DNA of 64,000 nt from Paralithodes platypus (GCA_032716605.1 CM064506.1:17703138-17767137), one strand, 5' to 3'; shown: positions 1 to 10,372, numbered from the stretch's first letter. A program made the numbers and translations. Notes: generated from the sequence alone by a model not told the origin.

Positions 1-52
1 ACATCTAATAATATATTGAGAAATACCACAAGAACACCAAACACATGGGACC

Positions 53-56
<4 letters not shown>

Positions 57-97
<41 letters not shown>
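57..97. repeat. (GT)n microsatellite
   Basis: Near-perfect alternating GT of about 40 bp. A second, shorter GT tract lies at 329-347, directly beside a tRNA-like sequence. Confidence 0.95.
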
Positions 98-98
<1 letters not shown>

Positions 99-254
99 TC
101 ATTCATAATTCATAATTATATTCATAATTGTAGTTGACAGGAATTGAGTTTTTGGCTCGTATTGTCCCGCTTCCTAGACATTATCATCAATGACAAACAC
201 CCATCTCCTTGCTCAGGGGAGCTGGTAACCGCCGGCTATGTCTCAGCAAACCTT

Positions 255-331
255 CATCAACCTGAGCGAGATTTGATTCCTGGTCTGCTGGGTAGCAGGC
301 GGGAACGGTACCACTGAGCTAACCGTGCGGT
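255..331 (-). repeat. tRNA-like head of a SINE
   Basis: On the minus strand an RNA polymerase III box A (TTAGCTCAGTGG, about 310-323) is followed about 40 bp later by a decayed box B (near 268-280). The anticodon arm resembles tRNA-Gly spacing. The first bases do not pair with the expected 3' acceptor strand, so this is a tRNA-derived repeat or pseudogene, not a working tRNA. The body of the SINE probably continues toward position 110. Confidence 0.6.
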
Positions 332-347
332 GTGTGTGTGTGTGTGT

Positions 348-446
348 ATTGTTAGGTGCATGAAGGAGACAAATGGCAAAGCTTCCTGTAACAAGTGCCC
401 CACCCCCAAGGTTGAACGAATGATACAGAGCCCAAATCAAGGATAT
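348..446 (-). mobile_element. LINE 3'-end remnant, family F
   Basis: About 100 bp matching the 3' tail of family F seen more fully at 33857-34187 and 35330-35593 (shared words GGAGACAAA, GCCAAAATCAAGG-like). Orientation is inferred from the fuller copies, where the coding side is the minus strand. It is a short 3' fragment, the usual product of incomplete reverse transcription. MITE B1 follows almost immediately. Confidence 0.6.
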
Positions 447-448
447 CG

Positions 449-823
449 TTAAGGGGGGGTTACCGTTTTTTTTTTTTTTTTTTTTTTATCTTTCTCTCCT
501 TTTCTCTCTTTCTCTGGCTTGTATCCATTCAGCCCCAATTATTCCCATCCAGGTGTCGATTTCTTCCTGGCGAGCGAAAGCGAGCCAGCATTGTATGGAG
601 AAATCCGGCTTCGCCGGAGACATTTTTCTTTGGAAAAATGTACAAATTTAGCTTGCTGTCAAAACAAAAATACATATATGCTGGATTGCTACCGCCCGTC
701 AGGAAAATATTGACACCTGGATGGGGGTAAACGTCTTAAAACAGTAGGCTGAATGGGACCGAATGGATACAAGCCAAAGAGAGAGGGAGAGAAAGATAAA
801 GAAAGCGAGGTGGGGTCCCTTAA
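449..823 (+). mobile_element. TTAA-flanked MITE, family B, copy B1
   Basis: Bounded by TTAA at 449-452 and 820-823; ends begin with a G-run and finish with the matching C-run. Inside are two inverted cores: GCGAGCGAAAGCGAGCC near 571-588 and its counterpart on the other arm near 690, so the element can fold back on itself. A small perfect hairpin CCGGCTTCGCCGG sits in the middle. No coding capacity. A poly-T run of about 22 bp interrupts the left arm. Confidence 0.85.
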
Positions 824-863
824 AGGTAATAAAGGTGTGTTGGAAAGAAGTGTGGTGTGCTGG

Positions 864-1229
864 TTAAGGGGAGATGGGTTGTTTTTATGGTCCCCCTTCT
901 CCCTCATGTTAAGTCACATTAGTTTTGAGATTATATGACGTTCGGCCCATTAGTTAGGCGATTTTAAGATCTTTCGCCCCATTTCTTTGTCATTATTAAG
1001 ACTTTTCGTGCCATTTAGGAGTCGATTTTTTTTCGGGCGAGCGATAGCGAGCCTATAATTTTAAGAGCAACTGAAGCCAGGACATATTTCTACCGAAAAA
1101 TGTACAAATTTAAGAGAAAGGGGGTCTAGGGGGTGTTTTTTACAACTTGATGGAGGTCTAGGGAGGAAACTTAAAACAAAATAAACAGATAAAACAATAA
1201 ACCAATAAATAGGCCCCTCTCCCCCTTAA
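864..1229 (+). mobile_element. TTAA-flanked MITE, family A, copy A1
   Basis: TTAA at 864-867 and 1226-1229 frame 366 bp. The ends form a short inverted repeat (GGGGAGATGG at the left, a C-run before the right TTAA). The single core GGCGAGCGATAGCGAGCC is at about 1036-1053, followed by the arm ending in GGAGGTCTAGGGAGGAAAC. I define this reading direction as plus for family A. Noncoding; presumably mobilised in trans. Confidence 0.88.
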
Positions 1230-1299
1230 GTATGTGTACAGAGAAAGCAGGCGTTGTCTACTAAGGTGCCGTATATATATATACTGTATATTCCTCGCC

Positions 1300-2155
1300 T
1301 TAAGGGAGCCCACCTCGCTTTGTTTCTCTTTCTCTCACTCTCTCTTTTGCTTGTATCCATTCGGTCCCATTCAGCCTTCTGTTTTAAGACGTTTACCCCC
1401 ATCCAGGTGTCAATATTTTCTGGCGAGCGGTAGCGAGCCAGCTTATATATATTTTTGTTTTGACATCAAGCTAAATTTGCAAATATTTCGATAGAAAAAT
1501 TTCTCCGGCGAAGCCGGATTTCTCCATACAATACTGACTCGCTATCGCTCGCCAGGAAGAAATCGACACCTTGATGGGGATAAACGTCTTAAAACAGTTG
1601 ACCGAATGGTGTGGCAGAGTGGTCTTGCCACTGGACTGGTAATCCAATGGACCCGAATCCCAATATGTCAATGGGAAGATATTATTGGGATGGAATTTTG
1701 TGCTGTACCTAGTTTCAGTGCATTACCACAGCACACCGAAATGCCAAAACAAATACCCTCATTGTTCCCTGATTAAATAGCACTGTATGAATATTCCCAT
1801 ATTCAAAATATGCTACAGGGGGGCAATGCCTAGGGAGTTAATTGCTCAATATGTGGCGTTCTGAGAGTGAGGGTCCGAGTCTGGGAGCGAGACTGTGATG
1901 CGCAGAGGCGGAGCAGCTTTAGAGATGGGATTGCTTCGAGCCGGGGTGCTTCGCATGTCTCACTCCCTAGACTGGGACAAGACCTCACAGGCCTCACCGT
2001 GTTCAGCGGTTGAGTGTGCAGGCTCTCAGCCTATGCCCGGGAGGGAGTAGTTGGGGGGAAAAAAAAAAAAAACAAAAAAAAAAAAGCATAGATACAAGCC
2101 AGAGAAAGAGAGAAAAGGAGAGAAAGATCAAAACAAAAGCCGATGACCCCCATAA
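1300..2155 (-). mobile_element. TTAA-flanked MITE, family B, copy B2, split by a SINE
   Basis: Left TTAA at 1300-1303; right target duplication is ATAA at 2152-2155, a one-base mutation of TTAA. Both arms with the inverted cores are present (near 1420-1442 and 1530-1550). The right arm is interrupted at about 1608 by a SINE and resumes at about 2090 with GATACAAGCCAGAG. Orientation is opposite to B1. The empty site is preserved at 2372-2375. Confidence 0.88.
1608..2086 (+). mobile_element. tRNA-derived SINE nested in MITE B2
   Basis: Begins with a tRNA-like head (box A-like TGGCAGAGTGGTC, then box B-like GACCCGAATCCC at about 1650) and ends with an A-rich tail at 2059-2085. The body is unrelated to the other SINE in this window. 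It is bracketed by the two halves of MITE B2, so it is the younger insertion. I could not see a clean target-site duplication. Confidence 0.75.
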
Positions 2156-2261
2156 CTTATGACAGGCTTGGCATGTATGTTTTACTAATGTGGATTTACA
2201 TTTATACACACACTTAAAAGGAGAATGTATTTGTATTACTTATTTATGTATTACTGATTTA

Positions 2262-2276
2262 TATATTATTATTATG

Positions 2277-2315
<39 letters not shown>

Positions 2316-2316
2316 T
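2262..2316. repeat. (ATT)n microsatellite
   Basis: About 18 ATT repeats at the junction of the two duplicated copies. A shorter (ATT)n occupies the equivalent position at the end of copy 2 (about 2716-2733). Confidence 0.95.
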
Positions 2317-2444
2317 TGTACAGAGAAAGCAGGCGTTGTCTACTAAGGTACCGTATTATATATTCCTCGCCTTAACTTATGGCAGGTTTGGCTAGCTGTT
2401 TATACATATATGTTTGACTAATGTGGATGTACATTCATACACAG

Positions 2445-2659
2445 TTAGCCCTTTCAGTACCAGGGACGTCCTTTTTATCATATTCTGGCAAGTATTTGAC
2501 GATACCATTCATCTTAGGAAGGACTTTTAGAAAATAATAAGGCTTCAAACTACTCCAACTAACCCATTTAACTACCACAGCTCCTTCCTAAGCTGCATAA
2601 TATCGTCTAATTATAGCTAGAATACAATATAACACACGTCGCTGGTATTCAAAGGGTAA
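2445..2659 (-). mobile_element. TTAA-flanked palindromic MITE, family C, copy C1
   Basis: Terminal inverted repeats: left end reads CCCTTTCAGTACCAGGGACG and the right end is its complement (CGCTGGTATTCAAAGG). Target duplications have decayed to TTAG (2445-2448) and GTAA/TAAA (2656-2660). The paralogous empty site with intact TTAA is at 2214-2217. Noncoding; the CCC start plus TTAA target is the signature of piggyBac-type elements. Confidence 0.85.
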
Positions 2660-2733
2660 AAGGAGAATTTATTTGTATTACTTATCTATTTATTATATAT
2701 TTATTATCTATTTATATTATTATTATTATTATT

Positions 2734-2948
2734 CTATAGTCTATTCGCTGTAAGTAGGCGAAAAATCATGACCTCTAGCATCTGTAACTCAAAAACGACT
2801 AGAGTAATCGAGCTAATATTTCTACCATGTGGGAAAAGTCAGTCAAGGAATAGATGTGAAAATGTACAGCACATTTTCTCTAGCCCTTTTTTAGTCACAG
2901 AGGATAGAGGTCATGATTACTCGCCTACTTACAGCAAATAGGCTATAG
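2734..2948 (+). mobile_element. foldback MITE, family D, copy D1
   Basis: Starts CTATAG and ends CTATAG. Arms of about 60 bp are inverted copies of each other: GTAAGTAGGCGAAAAATCAT at the left and its near complement at about 2905-2935 at the right. The likely target duplication is TA or TATA. It appears to sit in the AT-rich arm of an A-family fragment, whose TTTCCTCGCTAGACCTCC resumes immediately at 2949. Confidence 0.8.
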
Positions 2949-3246
2949 TTTCCTCGCTAGACCTCCAACAAGCTTTAAGAAATATCCCCAAGAACCCCGT
3001 CAAGACGAATGTGTACCTTTTTCGGTAGAAAAATGTGCAGGTTCTTCCTAAATTACAGGTTCGCTATCACTCGCTAGGAAGAAGTTGACACCTAAATGGC
3101 ACGAAAGGTCTTAACATTGATAAATAAATGGGGGGAAAGGAATTTTTTCTTCAGAAAAATGCACACATTTGCCTCGAAAGGGGGTATTTTTTTCTCTTTT
3201 TTCATGTTTGTTAAGCTTGGTGGAATTCTAGAGAGCAAACTAAAAA
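2949..3246. mobile_element. rearranged MITE A fragment (A2)
   Basis: 2949-3130 is family A in minus orientation, including a decayed core near 3060-3080; about 3146-3246 is family A in plus orientation (arm ending in the gene-proximal TCTAGAGAGCAAAC). The two pieces join head to head with the middle lost. No TTAA boundary remains. Confidence 0.7.
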
Positions 3247-3261
3247 CATCCACTTAATACA

Positions 3262-3400
3262 ATCGAATGTTATTAATTTCACTCCAACACCAAACACCTC
3301 CAATGAAATTAATGAAAGCATGTGGTCCATCATGATTCGAAAATGGGTTACCGGTACCACACACACATTTTTAAACACTCTAACCATTACACCATCAAAT
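3262..3400 (-). mobile_element. tRNA-derived SINE, family S, copy 1
   Basis: On the minus strand: box A GATGGTGTAATGGTTAG (about 3380-3397), box B-like TTCGAATC near 3335, then a short body with TTAATTTCATTGGAGGTG. Matches copies at 27531-27660 and 39545-39690. Compared with those it carries a 6-bp CCGGTA insertion at 3351-3356. Confidence 0.8.
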
Positions 3401-3419
3401 ATCATATATATTTACCCCT

Positions 3420-3482
3420 TCAGCATACACTCCGGCTACAGGCACCACACAGACGCCACGTTACCTGCGGGAGAGAAAAAGG
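3420..3482. repeat. unclassified short repeat I, copy 1
   Basis: Shares CACACAGACGCCACGTTACC and flanking bases with 36318-36385. No boundary or coding signal seen. Confidence 0.6.
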
Positions 3483-3504
3483 GTTTGTATTATGAGGTAG
3501 GAAC

Positions 3505-3660
3505 TAACTCTTTCAAAGATACGATGACGCAATTAGTTTTGGTTTCCTGGCTATTATTAGACTATTTAATTCAGATCTCCATGGGGACCCCCCTTCGAGA
3601 TCTGAATAAAATAGTCAAATAATAACCTAACCAGGAAACCAAAAATAAATGCGTCATAGG
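3505..3660. mobile_element. hairpin (foldback) repeat related to MITE C
   Basis: Arms of about 65 bp, 3518-3581 and 3592-3660, are near-perfect inverted copies around a 10-bp loop; both contain GGTTTCCTGG and TTCAGATCTC-like words. The arm resembles the fragment at 27950-28021. Noncoding. Confidence 0.75.
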
Positions 3661-3820
3661 GATATTTGTCAAGCTTGATGAAGGTCTAGGAAGCAAAATA
3701 ATAACAATAATACTAATAATACTGATAATAAATTAATAAAAATAATAATAAATAAATACAAATACAATTATATATACAGAGTATATATATATATATATAT
3801 AGAGCTACTGTCTGTATCTT
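3661..3820. repeat. MITE A end fragment plus A/T-rich simple sequence
   Basis: 3662-3705 matches the arm of family A (TCAAGCTTGATGAAGGTCTA). The rest is AATA/TAATAA simple sequence and a short (TA)n at about 3785-3800. Confidence 0.65.
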
Positions 3821-4013
3821 AAAGGTCCCGCGGCGGTGGTGGAGTGGGCCGGCCGGGAGTTTCACGTATGATAATGAGGACAGACGATCATTGGTTCAGC
3901 CTCAAGTGGTCAATGCGCACGTTATCTAGGTCACTGCGCAGCTAACTAGCGCAGGTCAAGGTCACGTGAATTATAGGTAAGCTACTCATTCTATTATGGT
4001 TAATGAGCTCAAT
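3821..4013. other. unrecognised low-repeat sequence
   Basis: About 190 bp with a GC-rich start (CGGCGGTGGTGGAGTGGGCC). No open frame of note, no RNA gene signal and no match to other repeats in this window. Confidence 0.5.
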
Positions 4014-4229
4014 GTACGGTCGCGCTAATAAGTCATGTGTCAGCTGTCATTACATTTGGTTTGCTCTGTGCTGTATTAATGTCTGTCAGATGTTGAATAG
4101 GGTGAATAAGTATAGGAATATGTTAGTATATCTCACTTGAAATAAATAAATCAAGTTTCGATATTACTGATACTAATTATTGATCAAAATATACTTGGTG
4201 CCGAGACATCACTTATTAGCGCGACTGTA
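4014..4229 (+). mobile_element. TA-flanked MITE, family G, copy G1
   Basis: About 216 bp with terminal inverted repeats of about 19 bp: TACGGTCGCGCTAATAAGT at the left and ACTTATTAGCGCGACTGTA at the right. Ends are TA followed by C(A/G)GTCGCG, the form expected of Tc1/mariner-superfamily derivatives with a TA target duplication. Closely similar to G2 at 39315-39533. Noncoding. Confidence 0.85.
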
Positions 4230-4252
4230 CGGTGACCCACGTAAGTTCTTAG
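4229..4252 (-). repeat. fragment of repeat H
   Basis: The complement of the end of repeat H (AACTTACGTGGGT), seen at 20965-21094 and 23313-23450; suggests G1 inserted in an H copy. Confidence 0.45.
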
Positions 4253-4254
4253 TT

Positions 4255-4396
4255 ATAATAGGACTTCAGAGGCTATCAAACCCTTTGGATTATTAAGGGA
4301 GGATGGGCCGGTTTTCAGGCCCACCTTCTCCCTCATGTTTAGTCCCATTAGTTTCCATTTAGGTGTCGATTTATTTCTTGGCGAGCGATAGCGATA
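4255..4396 (+). mobile_element. repeat E fragment interrupted by MITE A fragment A4
   Basis: 4257-4292 is repeat E (GGACTTCAGAGGCTATCAA). At its internal TTAA (4293-4296) MITE A begins in plus orientation and breaks off in the core (GGCGAGCGATAGCGAT, about 4380-4396), where GATA/CAGA simple repeats take over. Confidence 0.75.
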
Positions 4397-4535
4397 GGAG
4401 AGATAAAAAGATAGACAAACAGAAATACAGACAGATGGATATACACAGGCAGACAGACACACATATAGATAGATAGCCAGAGAAATAGATAGACATAGAT
4501 ATAGATAGATAGTTAAATAGATAGATATATACCGG
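4397..4535. repeat. (GATA)n/(CAGA)n simple sequence
   Basis: Mixed tetranucleotide repeats. Similar mixed tracts lie at 4977-5190 and 21250-21640. Confidence 0.9.
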
Positions 4536-4613
4536 TACTCCAGATACACTCCACATGACTCAAGAATATAGGTCAGCCATTACGTGATATATTAAATTAT
4601 ATGCTAACGTTGG

Positions 4614-4694
<81 letters not shown>

Positions 4695-4721
4695 GGTATA
4701 TATATATATATATATATATAT

Positions 4722-4758
<37 letters not shown>

Positions 4759-4760
4759 GG

Positions 4761-4821
<61 letters not shown>

Positions 4822-4823
4822 GG

Positions 4824-4848
<25 letters not shown>
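4614..4848. repeat. (TA)n array with three TACCGGTA interruptions
   Basis: About 235 bp of TA repeats broken by TACCGGTA at 4691-4698, 4755-4762 and 4818-4825, spaced 64 and 63 bp apart. The even spacing suggests local duplication of one interrupted block. Confidence 0.93.
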
Positions 4849-4854
<6 letters not shown>

Positions 4855-4976
4855 AGATGGCATAGAAACCATACACCAAATAAATACGATATATATACAA
4901 ATAACTAGTAGACAATTGAGCCGGTATTCCCCTATAGTAAAACAGTGAGAGAAAAGGAGTCAAGCCCTGCCCAGTA

Positions 4977-5058
4977 AACAGACAAGCAAACAGTATGAAC
5001 AGACATACAGAGATATAGATAGATAGATAGATATATAGATAAATATATAAATTGATAC

Positions 5059-5095
<37 letters not shown>

Positions 5096-5190
5096 AACAA
5101 ACAGACTAAACTGCAAACAGTATGAACGGTACAGAGTGATCCAGACAGACAGACAGACGGACAGACAGACAGACAAAAGTAGTCATTACT
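4977..5190. repeat. (GATA)n/(GACA)n simple sequence
   Basis: Tetranucleotide tracts, partly duplicated (the words AACAGTATGAAC occur at 4988 and 5116). Confidence 0.9.
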
Positions 5191-5216
5191 AGTTCACCTG
5201 GCCCAGTTGTGGTCTG

Positions 5217-5916
<700 letters not shown>

Positions 5917-6017
5917 AGTCTGTGTCTCAAACACCTTGCAGTCTATATCATGAACAAATTTCAGAAACTTAGTAACATATGATCGGTGTCGCCTGAATCC
6001 ATGTTGGGAATCTGTAT

Positions 6018-6391
6018 TTAAAGGGGGATGGGCGTATTATTGTGCTTGTTTATATTATATATCTCTTTGTTATTTGTTTAGTTTCCTCCCTAGATCTCCA
6101 TCAAGCTTTAAAAATCGCCGCCTAGACCCCCCTTCAAGATATTTTTTTACAATTTGCGGTAGAAAAATGTTACGGCCGAAGGCCGGTTTCTCTTAAAAAT
6201 ACAGGCTCGCTTTCGCTCGCCAGGAAATAATCGACACCTGAATGGCACAAAAAGTCTTAAAATTGACAACGAAATGGGGCGAAAGGGGTTAAAATCGCCA
6301 ACTAATAGGCCAAACGTCATAAAATCTGAAAAATAATGAGGCTAAAAATGATGAAGAAGGAGGACCAGAAATACGACCTATTTCCCCTTAA
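6018..6391 (-). mobile_element. TTAA-flanked MITE, family A, copy A5
   Basis: TTAA at 6018-6021 and 6388-6391. Full-length, minus orientation; core GGCTCGCTTTCGCTCGCC near 6203-6220 and hairpin GGCCGAAGGCCGG near 6175. Confidence 0.87.
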
Positions 6392-6447
6392 GTTTTGGAT
6401 GTCCAGGAAGTCAACTATCTTGTCTATTAGTTTGACTATGATAGAAC

Positions 6448-6796
6448 TTAGGGGGGTCACATGCTTTTTTTATCCTTTTCTTTCTTTCTCTGGATTGTAT
6501 CCGTTCGGCCCCATTCAGCCTACTGTTTTAAGACGTGTATCCCCTTTCAGGCTCGCCAGCATTGTATGGAGAAATACGGCTTCGCCGGAAAAAAAAATAT
6601 ATCGAAAAATGTACACATTTAGCCTGCCGTTTTTTTTTTTTTTCTTTTTTTTTTTTTTTTACGCTGGCACGCTACCGCTCGCCAGGAAAATATCGACACC
6701 TGGATGGGGATTGTCTGAAAACAGTAGGCTGAATGGGGCCGAATGGATACAACCCAGAGAGAGCTAGAGAGAACAAAAATAAACGCGACTAAAAAA
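6448..6796 (+). mobile_element. MITE family B, copy B3, decayed ends
   Basis: Both arms and the central hairpin (CGGCTTCGCCGG) are present. The left boundary is CTTAGGGGGG (TTAA mutated) and no right TTAA is left. A long T-run (about 6631-6660) and a short deletion remove part of the left core. Confidence 0.75.
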
Positions 6797-6917
6797 GTGT
6801 GTGTGCAGGTATTATGGCTCGTGACTGTACAGTACACAAACAGGGAATGCGGAAGGAGGGAACCACGGAATAATACACTAAAGGAAATATAACATTGATA
6901 TCGTAGGCTCCAATAGG

Positions 6918-6969
<52 letters not shown>

Positions 6970-7450
6970 TTGTTGTTGTGTGTGTGTTGTGCGTGTATGT
7001 GTTTGTGTGTGTTGTTGTGCGTGTATGTGTGTGTTGTTGTGCGTGTATGTGTGTATGTGTTGTGTATGTGGTTATGTGTGTGTGTGTATGTGTTGTTGTG
7101 TGTGTGTTGTGCGTGTATGTGTTTGTGTGTGTGTTGTTGTGCGTGTATGTGTGTGTTTGTGTTTGTGTGTATGAGGTTGTGTGTGTGTGTGTTGTTGTTG
7201 TGCGTGTATATGTTTGTGTGTGCTGTTATGTGTGTGTTTGTGTGTATGTTGGTGTGTTTACTTATGTGTGGGTGTGCGTGTTTGTATATGTGTGTTGGAG
7301 TGTAAGTTTGATGTGTGTGCGTATGTATATTTGGTGTGCGTAAGAGTTTGTTATGTGTGTGTGTGTGTTTGCTATTGTGTGTGTGTGTTTGCTATTGTGT
7401 GTGTGTTTGCTATGTTTGTGTGTTCCTATGTGTGTGTATTGCTATGTTTC
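6918..7450. repeat. degenerate GT-rich tract with TGTTGTTGTGCGTGTATG motif
   Basis: A pure (GT)n (about 6920-6967) grades into about 480 bp of imperfect GT with recurring TGTTGTTGTGCGTGTATG blocks. It is open in several frames (poly C/V) only because GT repeats lack stops. Confidence 0.92.
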
Positions 7451-7915
7451 TAATGCGCTAGACAATTTGGAAGGCCTTCAATAGAGTCTGGCACCAATCT
7501 CTAATTACCAAACTACCCTCCTTCGGTTTCTATCCCTCTATCTGTGTCTTTGTAGAGACGTTTGTATGTGGGGATGGGACTGGATTTGTCTCTATATTGT
7601 TATAGTAAATAAAGGTATTTACACTTTTACTGTAATGTGGTTAGAAGGATTTTCAAATATTTAATTTGCCATAAAACTATAAATTACCTCCTGGTGTTGG
7701 GTAAATAAAGGTAGGTGGCCCCAACACTTGTCTCTAATTCATCTGTAAACAACTGCACCTGTTATTGCTTGCATATGTTATATATATATACAGTATATAT
7801 ATACTAGAGATTGGCTTCACTTTGGCACCCTATCACTCCCTCCTTTACCATTATTCCTCCCAGACCAAAACACAGCCACTCATCTCAAGACAGGATACGC
7901 TACAAAGATGACACA
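7451..7915. other. unrecognised AT-moderate sequence
   Basis: About 460 bp without repeats shared in this window. Two AATAAAGGTA words (about 7609 and 7708) resemble a decayed short duplication. No convincing frame. A polyC run follows at about 7920-7936. Confidence 0.5.
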
Positions 7916-8012
7916 TTATCCCCCCCCCCCCCCCCCTACCCCCTAATCACTTATTAACACCCTCCTCGTTATCACCATCGTAACACCTCTAACTACCCTA
8001 ATTACGGCACCT

Positions 8013-8358
8013 TTAAAGGGGGATTGGCGTATTTATTGATCCTTTTATTTGATTAGTTTCCTCCCTAGACCTCCATCAAACTAAAAAAAACATCCATTAG
8101 ATCCCCCTTCTAAAATAATTTGTACATTTTTCGATAGAAAAATTTCCCGGCCAAAGGCCAGTTTTTCTTAAATTACAGGCTCGCTATCGCTCGCCAGGAA
8201 AAAATCGACACCTAAATGACACGAAGTTTAAATATTGACAAAGAAATGGGGCAAAAGGTCTTAAAATTGACAAACTAATGGGACGTACGTTATATAATCT
8301 GGATACTAAGGGGGCTAAACATGAAGGGGGACCATACAAACAGACCCTCTCCCCTTAA
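8013..8358 (-). mobile_element. TTAA-flanked MITE, family A, copy A6
   Basis: TTAA at 8013-8016 and 8355-8358; minus orientation; core GGCTCGCTATCGCTCGCC at about 8178-8195. Confidence 0.88.
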
Positions 8359-8439
8359 TTGCTCTCTCATTATCCCCTCTATGGATCGACTTGTGGCTTA
8401 ATTGTCGCGAAGAAGGGAGTTTGGATTCGTTTGTTTACT

Positions 8440-8445
<6 letters not shown>

Positions 8446-8513
<68 letters not shown>
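8446..8513. repeat. (CT)n microsatellite
   Basis: About 68 bp of perfect CT. Confidence 0.95.
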
Positions 8514-8515
<2 letters not shown>

Positions 8516-8636
8516 CTTGCATTTACTTCTCAGATTTATTCTTGTTTGCTTTTTACTTATTTACTTTATTTTCCTCTGTTATTGTTGATTGTGTTATTGT
8601 CTTCTAATGATAGCAAGAAGAGTATCATGATAGCTG

Positions 8637-8925
8637 AAGGAGGAATAAAGAAGAGGAGGAGTAAGAGTAAGGAGGACAAGGAAGAAGAGGAGGAGGAAGA
8701 TTAAGAGGAGGAGGAGGAGGACAAGGAAGAAGAGGAGGAGGAAGATTAAGAGGAGGAGGAGGAGGAGGAGGAGGAGGAGGAAGAGGAAGAGGAGGAGGAG
8801 GAGGAAGATTAAGAGGAGGAGGAGGAGGAAGAGGAAGAGTAAGAGGAGGAGGAGGAGGACAAAGGAGAAGAGGAGGAGGAAGAGTAAGAGTAAGAGGAGG
8901 AGGAAGAGTAAGGAAAACCAATATT
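8637..8925. repeat. GGA/GAA purine minisatellite
   Basis: Almost pure purine on the plus strand, built from GAGGAG and GAAGATTAAGAGGAGG blocks. Potential triplex-forming tract. Confidence 0.9.
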
Positions 8926-9021
8926 AAATGATGTACGAGTGTTGAGTCACAGGGATGAGGTATGGTATTATTATTATCAGTATAAACACTATTATCTCAG
9001 TCATAATAATACCCTTTACTA

Positions 9022-9196
9022 CTATAGCCTATTCATTCTAGGTTGGCCAGAAATCGTAACCTAATATTTCTACCAAATAGGAAGACTTGGCTAGGGAATA
9101 TGTGTGGAAATTGACAGATCATTTGCTCTAGCCCATTTTGAGTTACAGAGGTTAGAGGTTACGAATTCTGGCCAACCTAGAATGAACGGACTATAG
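9022..9196 (+). mobile_element. foldback MITE, family D, copy D2
   Basis: CTATAG at both ends (9022-9027, 9191-9196). About 40-bp inverted arms share TTCATTCTAGGTTGGCCAGA. The arm tips differ from D1 but the inner GAGGTTACGA-type words and middle (AATATTTCTACCA) are the same family. The left inner arm has lost about 30 bp. Confidence 0.8.
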
Positions 9197-9198
9197 CA

Positions 9199-9410
9199 CA
9201 CTTAGAGTTGCCAATTTATCTACTTTCCCACTAGATCTAGAGGTATTTACTTCGATCTACAGGAACATTTTACATCTAGCGACATGAATTCTAGTGAGAT
9301 TCTGTAGATTTGAGCCATTTTAGAGATATTATTGAGATTGTGCCGTTATTCTAGCTATTTTCGGCATTAATTTACTGTCTAGCGGACTTGGTTTGGTAAC
9401 CCTGCGGGCC
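9199..9410. repeat. repeat J, copy 1
   Basis: Shares TTTTACATCTAGCGACAT, ATTAATTTACTGTCTAGCG and the tail GGTAACCCTG with 19105-19465. Rich in CTAG. Class unknown. Confidence 0.65.
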
Positions 9411-9439
9411 CACTACTATGAGATTTTTCATATTTTGTT

Positions 9440-9590
9440 TTCGAAGATTTTGTAGTGACATTTGGTGGTAATTATATAAACCTGGTGTTAATAGGATGCA
9501 GAGACATAGTAGTTTCATATTTTATTCCATTAAGTATCGATAAATTAGCTAAGAGATTCCATTTATCGTCAGCTGAAAAGAAATAGAGTA
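9440..9590 (-). repeat. empty-site paralogue of MITE B4 locus
   Basis: This block is the inverted counterpart of 10390-10750 (for example GAAGATTTTGTAGTGA and ATTTATCGTCAGCTGAAA). At 9532-9535 it has a single TTAA where the other copy carries MITE B4. Confidence 0.8.
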
Positions 9591-9604
9591 TATTTCTACC
9601 ACTC

Positions 9605-9668
9605 CCTCCCCCCTTCTCTATCTATCTATCTATCTATTTATCTATCTATTTTTCTATCTATCTATTTA
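9605..9668. repeat. (CTAT)n microsatellite
   Basis: About 14 CTAT units with few interruptions. Confidence 0.93.
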
Positions 9669-9695
9669 GAAATAAACTTGAATAAACTTAATTTG

Positions 9696-9886
9696 GCATA
9701 TGCACACATACACACACACACAGACACTTATATATAGAAACGCACACAACCCACCTACAGTACACACATAAATATACAAGCACACAGACATACACACATA
9801 CACACGCACACAACCCACATGTTTACACGGCCTCACCCAGTTCCTCCCCCCCCCCCTCCCCCCTTCCCTCCAGCCCTCCCTCCGCC

Positions 9887-9918
<32 letters not shown>

Positions 9919-10245
9919 TATCAACAAACACACCACCTACATGTTTACACTCACCTCACCTAGTAACATACACACACAAACACACACACACCAACACACA
10001 TTAACAAACACACACACCACCTACATGTTTACACAGACACACACACACCAACATACACACACACATCCACCAACACACACACACACACACACAACAAAAA
10101 CACAACCACACACACACACATATCCACCAACACACACACACACGCACACACGCACACACACACACACACATCCACCCACACACACATCCACCAACACACA
10201 CAAACACCCACACACACAAACACCAACACATACACACACACACAC
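9696..10245. repeat. CA-rich tract with imperfect long repeats
   Basis: CACACA with recurring words CACCTACATGTTTACAC (about 9814, 9936, 10018), showing duplication of blocks of roughly 80-120 bp. A polyC/CCT patch lies at 9845-9890. Confidence 0.9.
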
Positions 10246-10321
10246 CATTATAGCATTCTTACCATTGACCGTCAACCGTGGGAGAAACTCAGTGACTCTG
10301 CCTGGTCTTCGGTTCTGTAAA

Positions 10322-10372
10322 AGGAGTACGAGGGAAAACAAGCAACAACAGAGCTATGGGCCCTATACGAGA
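10322..10372 (-). mobile_element. CR1-like LINE 3'-end remnant
   Basis: The words AAACAAGCAACAACAG and GGAGTACGAGG match the 3' end of the CR1-like LINE at 19839-20815 (AATCAAGCAACAACAG beside GGAGTACAAA). A second remnant is at 10848-10900. Confidence 0.55.

Larger units (their letters stand above)
1236..2733. repeat. local tandem duplication carrying different MITEs in each copy
   Basis: Copy 1 runs from 1236 to about 2316 and copy 2 from 2318 to about 2733. Both start GTACAGAGAAAGCAGGCG and both finish in an (ATT)n tract. Copy 1 carries MITE B2 (with a nested SINE) but lacks C1; copy 2 lacks B2 and carries C1. Apart from these insertions the two copies are closely similar throughout. Confidence 0.85.

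Noticed and set aside
6920..7453. Cysteine/valine-rich frames of up to 139 codons
   Set aside because: Direct translation of GT simple sequence.
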